Assembly (NCBI RefSeq): GCF_001949145.1
Contig: NW_019091359.1
Coordinates: 1,580,283 to 1,644,282, forward strand
DNA length: 64,000 nucleotides
Reading direction: 5' to 3'
DNA from: Acanthaster planci
Lineage: Eukaryota; Echinodermata; Asteroidea; Valvatida; Acanthasteridae
Both the position numbers and the translations under genes were made by a program. The notes beneath the pieces were generated by a model. The model made no database searches and was not told the origin of the DNA. It saw only the letters and a program-made list of their open reading frames with translations. Shown here piece by piece: positions 46,101-56,900 of this stretch. Within the stretch, counting starts at the first letter, position 1; each line of letters opens with the position of its first letter.

Positions 46101-47913
46101 CGTTGGTGGTTTGTCATTTTGCTGTTTGTGAGTGCGTTTCCCCTCAAAAAGTGGTTTCCCCTGTCCAGCAACGCTTATGTCGGTGCTAGACAGTGACGAG
46201 ACTGAAGCAACTACTGATGACATACCAGAATGACTGACTCACCGACATTTAGCCTGGCTTTAGGCGGGAGATAGGAGGAGCTGTAACTGGAAGAAGCCGA
46301 TAAGCTGCTATCGGGGATAGCTCCACTTTGCATCCCTAGCGGCCCACTGGTACACGGTGCCTCTACAAAAGGAATCATCACCAGCAACAGCTTTGTTATG
46401 CTATTAACACGCCAATCTTTCAGCACCCTTTGGAAACTAATGGACACAGGGGCATTAGGGTTGCACACGGAGCTGGATTACACAACAGGTATATGGTAGG
46501 CTCTCTGCTATGATACTACGAAATATAAATACCCATGCCACACGGGCTCGGTACGGTACACAGCAAGGACTTTCCTTGATTATCCTTCTGATGGCTTGCT
46601 CCCCGCTTAATATTCGATTTATCCATAGTTTTTCACCATGGACAGGTTGTCAACCAAAGATCTATTCTGTTTCAGAGTGATTCATTTGCATCACTCGATT
46701 CATTTGTCTGCATCCTCGATGTACAAGCGTAAAGACGCACACGGAAACGAGGCTCCGGAGCAAATCAAAGAAATCGGTAACATTGAAGTTGAAACACTTG
46801 GTGACTTTTATACTTTTTGGCATATATTTTGTCAGCACTGTATTGTTGGCTGGTTGCACCTATCAAGACATGTGCCAAATCCATTTATCTCAGAAGTAAA
46901 AAGAAAAATCCTGCGAAGAAAAGTTACAGTGTCACCTGTTAAGAACGGAGTCCTGGAACCGCCATCTGCTTCACCACCGATGGGATGACTCGATGACAAT
47001 TCTGTTGTTGAGACAGGAGAAATGACAGACATCTAGACCTTCAAACGAATCGAAGTTTTGTAGGATTTGTTCTAACGTTTTATATGTCAGTAGCCAGTCT
47101 GAAAGTCCTTTGCTCAAAATGGATCATTACAAGGTTTCAAAATGAGTATTGACCCAATCATTACATACTACAAGGGGCTTGAACCTCAGATAAATCTCAA
47201 ACCAGCCGTTCTGTTACTAATTTAGAGACATTTAATAGAGGCTTTGCATAGTAGTCATCTTACAGGACATTTTTTTTCCAAAATGGTATTCTCAAAAGAA
47301 GTTTCCCTATGGAACAAAGGAACCGCCCCGCAAGACGGCTACCACGCAAGGACTCTATCTACACGAAGAGGTGTTTGGCACTTAAGCCATTTGTGACTAA
47401 TCCGAGGAAGATGACTCACAGGAGACAGGCCTTAAGGAGAGCATTGCGACATGTAAATCAATGGGAACACTGTCCATCTTCATCACGGTGCCAATGAGTG
47501 ATACATCAAAACAAAAAACTCAATTTGCTCTTTCTCGTGCAGACTAAAACAGAATTACTAAAACCTAAGACGTTAAATTCAGTCTCTGGAATCCAGTCAC
47601 GTTTTTTGTTTTGACTATGCATCTGCATCCATTTATTATTACCCTATCATCAACCGAGCTTACACCACTAGTGGTTAAAAAGTGCATGGCCCCCCATATG
47701 GGGCACCATTACCAGTGGGAAAGCTTAGGAGTGTTGTTAGATTTTTTCTTACTTTATTATATTAAACAGACACCCACGAGTACAGTATCTGATAACCGCC
47801 ACTAAGACTTAGGGAAAACATTCAGCAATACAAGACAGGAAAAGTCGTGACATACCAAGCAGGCAGACAATAAACGACGCTGCGACCACCGCTATGCCCC
47901 ATGCCGATGCCAT
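43131..47913 (-). CDS. Multi-exon F5/8C plus two-SRCR protein, copy 1
   Basis: A secreted or membrane recognition-type protein, seven exons on the minus strand. Exon 1 (47856-47913) encodes signal peptide MASAWGIAVVAASFIVCLL. Exon 2 (46936-47001) is a Ser/Gly linker. Exons 3 (46243-46362), 4 (45501-45703) and 5 (44979-45117) make one discoidin/F5-8C domain, from [15 protein letters not shown] through QWFQVDLGD to FEILGCR (about residues 45-194). Exons 6 (43897-44211) and 7 (43131-43442) each encode one SRCR domain. All junctions have AG acceptors and GT donors in matching phase (1, except phase 0 between exons 4 and 5). F5/8C domains bind lipid or glycan and SRCR domains bind protein or microbial ligands in other families; the ligand here is unknown. 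Exon 7 ends in a good donor, so at least one more exon is expected. The frame is intact throughout. Confidence 0.88.
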
Positions 47914-47972
47914 TTTTGCTGCCTTCCACTAGTAGTTCACTAATGTGGTGAAGTGAAGAGGGGTTGGTCTTC

Positions 47973-48018
47973 TTATAAAGCTTACCACGGCCCTTGGTTT
48001 CGCAAGATAACAAAGTTC
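47973..48018 (-). promoter_or_regulatory. Promoter core of SRCR copy 1 (TATA plus GATA/SOX-like site)
   Basis: On the minus strand TTTATAA (47973-47979) lies 60 bp above the ATG. Upstream of it is GAACTTTGTTATCTTG (48003-48018), which combines a GATA-type site with a SOX/TCF-type CTTTGTT. The same 16 bases and the same TATA spacing occur in copy 2. Diverged homology continues to about 48200. Confidence 0.6.
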
Positions 48019-51000
48019 ATCTGCCACCGGTATTTCCCCGTCGAAATTACCTCTTAAAGTGCGATTGACAACAAAGGATATCGGAAGCAATTAAAAAGAG
48101 AAAACTGGGCAATGCTTTCTAGAGGACACACATATTTCCGGTATTGTTGCTTCAAACTGGTCCACATAAGGTCATTCTGTAGCGTTGATACAATGAAGTG
48201 TAGCAATAAACTATGTCGGCCATGAGGATATGATGCAAACTTCTCTCAGTTCTGAGTTGAAAATTCAAAAGTGGTAAGCACAGTTTGTAGGTCGTACATA
48301 TGAAGATACAGGTTGAACCCACGTGAGACGGTGAAGAGGTAACTAAGAATATCCAGTGTCACCCCTATTTTTGTTTAAAAAACTGCATCATCCTGCTCCG
48401 CAGCCTTTGTTTGATACAGTGCCTATTTAAATTGCATGGTGTTTGCGTAAATGCCATGGTTGTGTAAAGATGCTCACTTTGGATCCTACCAACTCTGCTG
48501 CACAGGTATTGGTACAAAGGGTCTGGGGAGTTGTTTTGCCCACAGAGAAAAAAATTGATGCAGGCGTGTCATACATAGTGTGGACCTCTGCACAAAAGAA
48601 GTCCACATAATGCAGGGTACGATGGCGGTGCGTGGACTTGTGCGTCCGCACAATGTTTTCCCCTCTCTGAAAAACAGTTTCAGAGGAATTGTGGAGTCAA
48701 GGTTATCTGTAACAAAATGGAGACGAACAGTCCAGGAAATCATCATAAAAAATCCAGCTCCAAGGAGTTATCCTAGTGGGAGAAAAAGGAGCATTTACTT
48801 TCACCAGAAGAACAAAGAATAACCACACTTCGTATGTAAAACGAGTATGTGTCAGTGATTGGATGTTTGCGGGTTCTTGATTGGAAGAGTGGGGGAATCG
48901 AATCAGACCAGATTTGATCAAGCACAGGCCAAAACTCTTCCCAGGATTGTGTATTATTAAATTGTGTGTGCGTGTGTTCATACGAACTGTTAGCCACCAG
49001 GCATAGTACATCTATAGCAGGAAGTCCGACGATTTTCGGTTGTGTGTGAAAAGGCCCTATCTGAGGCAGAGAAACTTGGGCGGGTTTTGTCAAAGGCCCA
49101 GTGAGCAGCTTTACGCTCTTGAAACACCAAGGAGATAGGCGGTTCCTCTTTAGAGCCACCCAACCTTAAGTTATTTTATTTAATTATTCACGCAAGAGAT
49201 CAATATTTGCTTGAGTTAAAAAGAGTGGCTCTGATTTCAAATAAACAGAGACAACTTATATTTGAAGACGCTGATGTTTGCAGATTGAATTAATGCTTGA
49301 AGGCTGAACTTAAGCTTGAAGAATAGCCTAAAGTTGGCATGAATTAGTAAACTTTTATCGTTTGAATCAACAAGAAGAGTATGGATAGAACAACTGACAT
49401 TCTGGATATTATTTGTAAAACAGGGGAATTTGATCATTCGATTCTTGTTATTGATGGCAAAGATATCTAGTGTAGGAAACTTAAATATTTTATAAACAGA
49501 TGGCTGTCCGGTGAAGGAAACGAAGCCAGAAATACACCAAGCTGACATCTAGGGGAATTGGATAGGGGTACCAGAACTGCGCGGCTGAAGGACAACGAAC
49601 AGTAACAGATCTGGTATTACCAAATGACGGAGGCTCCAAGAATTAACGATAGAGTGCGGGCACTGAAAATAAAGGTGAACCCACACATGCGAGTGGGAAA
49701 TATTTTAAAGAGAATATTCCTGAATCTGAGGTAGTTAAATAACCAGCAAAGAGACACGCAGGAAAAGGAAAAGGTATCCTCCAAAAGTGGACCTGCCCAT
49801 GAAATGTATAATTAAAACCCTCGGAACCAAGTAAAAGTAGTTGATTGCAACACCACATGTTGACAGCGTGGAATGCATGACGCAAACCCTCAAGGATTCC
49901 GGAATTGTTAACATCCGATGATTTTGTAGTACCCTAAAACCAGGGCTAAAACGGTCACACAACGCCGCACCAGCGTTGTCGTATGCAAGGTCCATGTATT
50001 GTTGGAAATCTCACGTCTGTGAATGCCAGTGGTTTAATTCCAGATTAGCGCGCGAAGCGGGAATCTTGCTGTGGAGATAGAACACAGTCCATACAGTAAA
50101 AACATTTTAGCGCAGTTCTGTGGAATGCGCACTCTTGTCACATTCAATTATTTTCTAATTGGCCGTTTGGGGGGTCATTTTATTGTCTTTTGTCTTCTTT
50201 TAATTGGCCAACAAAGTTATAAACACAACATTGCCGCATACACGATAGCTTATTGTTATATGTTGCTCGCCCGAAATTTAATTTGCTCGCCTAAAATGAA
50301 ACAGCGGGGAAATTCTCGGTATTCATAAAGACAGCAGTGTACATGTTTTGTATGGGCTAGTGTAAACGACTCCACGGAGAGTTAAGCATTACCGCTGTCA
50401 ATCCCAATAAATACTCTTTGTAGTTAGGCATAACAGCCTTCACCGGTCCTTTGCAGGGGCTGAATGCAGTCTTTTGACCCACATCCAGACGAAGTGCAAA
50501 TCTGTTTGTCCTGTTAAGACACTTCACCAAGAGTTTCTGCATTCAAAACGAGTTTACAGTCTCACGAACACTTGCAGTTCCACGACTTTATTATACACTG
50601 GGATGAGCGTATCTATATTTTCACCAGCAATCAAACTACAAACATCTTTGTGTTTCCCCAAAGATCAGAAAAGAACGTTTATTTCACAAAAAAGTGAACC
50701 TGCTACTTTTCTTTCCCTTCCAGTCATTGTGGAAATTTTACAAAGCCGCTTAGTATGGAAACAAGAAGTGCTACAAGCCTCGTTAAACCTCATAGAATTA
50801 CTTAAAATCAACTAGCAAAATATATATTTATAGAAAATTTGCTTACATCAAATTTATAAAATGTGTATTCATAACTACACCTGTGAATAAAAACATGAAC
50901 GGGACTTGCGGACTTGAACATTCCTAAGTAAAACGCCTGAACCGAAAAAGCTCATTTTACTTCAAATATTAAGTTTGCCGACAGCCGTTTGAACAAATCA

Positions 51001-51764
51001 GATCAAATGGACAATAACAGGCTTTACTAATGATTTCTATCACGGATTAATTCGTGCACACTCCGAGCGAGGTTAGACCAGTCTTTCAGCATATTTATAA
51101 GCACACACATTCTTGTGTGAATCTTTATCAGCAATAATCAGATTTCCATGTAAGGTGACTATCATTGGACATCATAACATGCGCTGCATCAAAGTAATGT
51201 GTTGACTGTAAATAGGAAGATATGTTAAATGTTGTGTAATAATCTTGAAATCCTTCAAAAGTATATACTAAGAATAGGCTTAAAAATTCATGCGAATCTT
51301 TGCATTAAATTTCATCGTAACATAATTATAATGAAATATAATGAAATGAATCCCGTAATCCGTAATGTTCTTGATGTCCTACTTTCACAAGTCAAAACTA
51401 GTCTAGCGATAACTAAAAGCCGATTCTTGTTATAATAGTATGGTTGGTGTGAAGAATTTGGAAGACTCAGAGTAATTATCCAAAGTGGAAAATCTAAAAC
51501 AAAATTTAATATGACTAAAAGATTTGGTGGCTAAATTGGCCCAAATAATTCCACTGCGACTGTATGTGGTCCCAAGCAGAACAACAATCTTGAGAATGAA
51601 GTTCAAAGTATCAAGCTTCAGCTGGAGCACTTTTTGCACACGAAGACCCGGATGTGAATGACACTTCAATTTCACCATACCTTTTCCAACCTGATTCACT
51701 TTCCCATGCAAGTGCGTTCCGCTAGTGACTTAACAACATTAACACCAGACATAAAACAAGGTCG
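48019..51764. other. Intergenic between the SRCR copies, no gene recognised
   Basis: 48019-48190 is upstream flank of copy 1, similar to 60352-60500 and to 61045-61260. The rest has only unsupported short frames (for example 48703-49159 and 49237-49548 on the minus strand), with no family resemblance. Confidence 0.4.
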
Positions 51765-53927
51765 TGACAGCTCATCACTTTTACGCTACATGATTGGATA
51801 GAATGTGACTATACATGACAGCACTGACTTCAGCAGAACTCTTGATTTCTTCCTCTCGGTTCCACTCCTGTTTGCCACGATCACGGTCATCAGAGATTAC
51901 CCTTCAACAGTAAAACAATAAACAAATGTTCTAAATGAAACAGAGCGCACGAAGACAATGGTAGGCGTGTTTTCTTTCGTGACGTTATTGAACAATAATG
52001 CAGACTAACAGGATACGACTCCATTCACCACAAGGTGGATTTTTTCATTACGTTACTCAAAGAGCACAGACACATAAACACATAGACGGGTACCTCCTAT
52101 TCAAAGCAACGGCGGGGTACCGGAGCCGAGACGGCTACCGACTAAATCCAAAAGCGTGGGCAAATTCACCACTCGGCATAGGGAATTTACGCACAGATAA
52201 ATAATGCAAGCCAAACAATATTCTATGAAACCATTTTTCGATTGTGAACAAATCCTCTGTTTAGTTAATCTACCCATGCAGAATCTAAAACGTGCGGTCT
52301 GTTACAACATTTGAACAGAAGAGATATCAGCACAAAATAATAAAAAAGGAGTGTCTTTTTAGAGCCTATGTAAACAAATACAGGCATTCCTAATGTGTCA
52401 CGCGCAAGTCACACTCACGTAGTGCCATTTATCGTTTCGCCCATTGCTTGCCCGCGCCCACGCTTTTTAAAAATCACGGTTATACGAGCAAGAGATGGTG
52501 GTCTATGTTTTTATGTGTTTGTGCCTAAGGCCTGGGTAACAGAGAGAGAGTAACGCCAACTTCAGACTTTGGAACTATATAAACAGCTCTGTGTTAACCC
52601 AAAGCTGAGCACATTTATAGAGAAGGCTGTGTCATGAGTGTTTCAATCCGCCTTCAGCAGGAGCACCCCCTCATCGGTTGATAAAAGCCATGTCGGTCGG
52701 GAGTGCTCATAGTGTTCGAAGCGGATGTGACTGCAGCACTTGTGTTTCATAGTCGTGCAGTTACTACCAAAGGAGCCTCCGTTGCTAGGAAATTTGCGCC
52801 CTCTCTTGTTCCAGCGCAGAACCCATTGTAGGAACCAAAATATTATGAGCCATTCGCAAGTTCATATATGATGGATGCAGGCTGTACTGTGTACATAGTG
52901 AACGGTCATTTGGGTTCTTAATCTCAAAGGTATCGCTACTCTCAATAGACCTCTATCATTGGGCGTTCATTTTGCTTTTTTACTGCATTCAAAGCAATGC
53001 AACGAAACTGGGCCGTTTTCCAATACTCGACTTGGGCTCCGTTTGAGGCTTCAACTGATTTTTTTTTACTTCCTGACTTTGAGGTTATAAGCGCAATAGT
53101 AAGTCTGATAGTGCCACAAAACATCAAGTAAGATTCAAAAAAACCAAACATGACTGTATTTCACTTTAAGTTGAACGCTTCAGGCCATCAATCGAGGATT
53201 GGTTCCCTACACGAAGCCGGAGACGGAGACGAAGTTGAGTATTGGAAAATGGCCCTGAAGCTGAAAGACAAATAGTCTGTTCCCTTTTATGAATATGAGA
53301 AGTTTTATTAGGCAGTGGATCTCCTGGGAACAAGACAAACATGGCATCATTATAATCATACACGGCTCTGCAGACAGGATAAGACCATTCGCACTATAGG
53401 TGGCGCCTTTCATGCGTTACACCACAAATCCTTCCCCGAATGATAACTTTCTTCTCAGCGCTGAAATGTGAAAAAGGGTTAATCTTTAATTAAACTGGAA
53501 AGAATACGTTCATTTGATTTCAATACTTGAGGTTCACTTTACTTTAAGTAAAAGAAGCGATGGTAAGCATACCCAAAATGCTTCTAAAAGTTCAACTGTG
53601 GAACGCTAATATTGTCATGCTCTAATTGGTAGTAATTTGGGACTTTTGATTAACCATTGTGCATTAATTTAAAAAAGGACGAAAAAACCAAAAGCACGTC
53701 TTCACCCGCTTACCAAGTCTTGCTACGTGATTAAGAACATCAAAAAAGAGAAATCTTGAGGAAGGCAGCACTTTTACTCCATAGAAGCCAGAGCTACGTA
53801 TTGAGAGAGTTGCGACATAAGCGTCTCAATTGTTGGAACTAGAATGGTGGATGAAACGTCAGCAACATCCATTTCAGTTATGAAATGTGAAGTCGGTGCT
53901 AATACAGCTCTGATCACTAGATCTTAC
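51765..53927. other. 3' flank of SRCR copy 2 with duplicated segments
   Basis: Holds blocks homologous to 41240-42300 below copy 1. The counterpart of the candidate TM exon (40931-41166) should fall just below 51800, but no hydrophobic frame is seen there. A dispersed repeat lies at 52652-52815. Confidence 0.45.
52652..52815. repeat. Dispersed repeat, copy 2 (mate at 3484-3655)
   Basis: Shares GCACCCCCTCATCGGTTGA and GGTCGGGAGTGC with 3484-3655. It is inserted between blocks that the SRCR duplication shares, and it is absent from the equivalent place below copy 1. It therefore probably arrived after the duplication. Confidence 0.6.
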
Positions 53928-56900
53928 CCTCGTTGCAGACCACGCCTGCGTCTTGGGTGTGATTGCATTGAGTCTTCTCCCAACAAAAGGACGGGCAGTC
54001 AGTGATCTTGCTCTCCGAGCCGGAGCAGGCCAGACCGTCCATGAGCACCGGGCCCTGGCTTGACCAAAGCGGGCGCCTGTCGCAGCCTCAACAGCGTTGG
54101 GGAAGCCCAGCTGGCGGCAGAGCACCGAAGCGTCTGTCAAGTCCCAGTCATTGTCGCAGATCGTCCCCCAGCGGCCGTTCTGGAGAATCTCCACACGACC
54201 ACTGGCGCGATTCGGACCATTGACCAACCGGACAGAATCTGCCGATTAAGTTTCAGGTGAACATCTATTGTAATTTCCCCTGTATTCCATTTTGTCTTTA
54301 GGCGACTCGTCACAAATTCCATTGAACATAATTTCCCCCTAAACCACATATAAATGTACACCCAACTACATGTACCAGCCGCTGTCAATACGAAACCGTG
54401 CACGATATGGGGCCGATGGGTACCCCCCACATGTCCAATCCCTGTACCCACTCTAGACTATTGTTACCTAACACATCCCCTAGAACTCTGAAAAGAAGTC
54501 CTCTGATTCCGATGAAACAATGACTAACACAAAGGCGGGGGGGTTCTCTCCGCCCCATATGTCGCGTCATATGGCCAATACAAGACGCATCTAATAGGGT
54601 AAAATGCCACAGGTTGCAGCTTTCGGTAATAGACACCTGAAGTACGTAACAGCTTCAGCCTCATTGCGTGAGGTCATTTGCACAAAAGAAGGGAAAGGGG
54701 GTGTGGTCGAACTGGCATGCATAATGGTGTGAGGAAAACAAAAATGTAGGTGTCTCTGGTTCACATCCCAGAGGGGCACTGTTTTCTGTTTTAAGTTCTC
54801 TGACTGTTTAGTGTGCAAAAGATCAAATTTGAAAGGTTACTTAATTTACTACTACATTTTACAGGGTTTTTTTTATTCTTCCCCAAATCGCCTACTCCAA
54901 CAAGCCACCATAGAGGTAGCCTATCTCCATGAGGCCACCGACTAAAGCCAAGTAAGTGGCACGATAATTCATTACTTCTACTTTTTAGATACTGGTATTT
55001 TGCTTTAAAAGTCTCGTTTGTTAACGATTTTAGATAGTCGAATTGGGTATACGGTCTGCTCTTTTGACTGCACAAATGCGCACGTTTTTCTACAAGTGGC
55101 TTCTACAATTATAGCTGGTCGGTGAAAAAGAGTTTAAAAAGTAAAATGCCACAGAAATATCAGAACACCACAAGATAACACACGCACTAACAAACACTAA
55201 ATGAAAACACAACCCTATTTAAAATCATTGAGTCAAATATCCAATTTGAACAAAATAAACCTACCAAAAAGTGATATTTGTACAAACCGTCATCAACACC
55301 AAGGAGTAGTTCTCAAGTAGAGATGTGCGCGCCGCTTCAGCGCGTATTTCACAGAAATGTGTTATTTTCATTTTCACGAAGTAGCACTCGGCACGTGCTC
55401 CATGAGTTGTCGTTTTCAGGAATTGACTTTTTCCTTAATTTAAACAATTAAAACAAGTTTTAAAGAGCATCTTCCACGGGTGAATCAAATCATTTTAAAC
55501 CTTTCAAAGTGTTTTTATACATGCTATATTGACAAAACACACATGAGTGCTACTTCGTGAAACGAAAATCATTCGATTATGCATCAGTGTACCATGTGCG
55601 CGCACACTTGAGTGCTACTTCGTGAAACCGAAATTGTTGTAAACATGGTTTTCACGAAGTAGCAGGCAAGTACAATTGAATGCTACTTTGTGGTGTTGGA
55701 TAACTTTGGCCGCCCATATAAGTTGTGGGGAAAATGAGAGTGGTCTATATGAAACCATGGAAGAGAGGAAGTACACGTATTTTATACGTTGTCTTTAAAA
55801 GGGACTGGAAACTCGCAAACCTCCTTTAAAATGATGTGATTTGTTTTTCTTACTCCATTTGCATATGACTCCGGCTTCCCTGGAATTGTTGCACTGGCGA
55901 GGGATGTTACAGACGAATGGACAGTCAGCCAGGCGCTTCTCGTTCCCCTTGCAAGACACCCGGCTCATCACGATGGGTAGCTCGCTCTCGCCGAAGAACG
56001 ATCCCTGTTTGGCCTCCAGGGCCTCTGGGAAGCCAAGCTGGCGGCAAACCATGGTTGCGCTCAAAAAGTCCCAGTCCTCGTCGCACACTGCCCCCCAGGC
56101 GCCGTTGTGGTAGATTTCAACCCGGCCGCTGAGGGCGCCGTCGCCGCCCACCAGCCGCACTACCCCATCTGAAGAAAGAGCAATGGTAGACATTGATCAG
56201 GGTTCATTCCCCAGCCACTAGTCTAGGTTTGCCTTGGACTGGTCCCCTTCTCTATTATAAGGACCAGTAACTACAATCCTGGACAAAATTGTCGGGACAC
56301 TTGGCAATAGCCGTGTACGCTCTCCAGCCCCCACCCCACTTCTCCCGATCAATGTTGTCATGTCCGGCTGGAGCTCAGACAGCGCGAATAGACACAACAT
56401 TGTGTCTACCGTGTAATTTGGCGTGTGTTTTCCGGTGTTGTTTGTGGAAAACTAAAATTACAGCCGAATGTCAAGTATAGATTAATGTATATTTCGGGAA
56501 AATTGAACAAGAAAAGGCAAGATAGCTATATACCCATTTTGTATTGTGCGTGTACAGTTCTAATGGTAACTAAGCAAAATTGACCTTTTGTCCAGGATTG
56601 TAGCTGGCTTCTCTGGTCCGTGGTTGATTTACCTCTGCGCATGCACAACTGCTTTTTCTCTTTATGGAGATGATGTTTACATCTAACCTTTCATGCTCAC
56701 GGCCAAACACAGTATCGCCTCTGAGATTATTCTCAAGACACAATGCCTCCTTTAATTTCAAATAACAACACTCATTGTTCTACCTGGCATTGACTTTTTG
56801 CTGTGGACAGCTTCGAAAAGCTCCATTTCCAGATAAATATCCATCATGCGTCCATGCATTTTGTCCCGTGAAAGTGTTTAACTGTGGGAATTATTACATG

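Noticed and set aside
48703-49159. Two overlapping minus-strand frames of 102 and 128 codons
   Set aside because: Neither resembles a known domain, and no homologous frame occurs at the equivalent position near the other SRCR unit.
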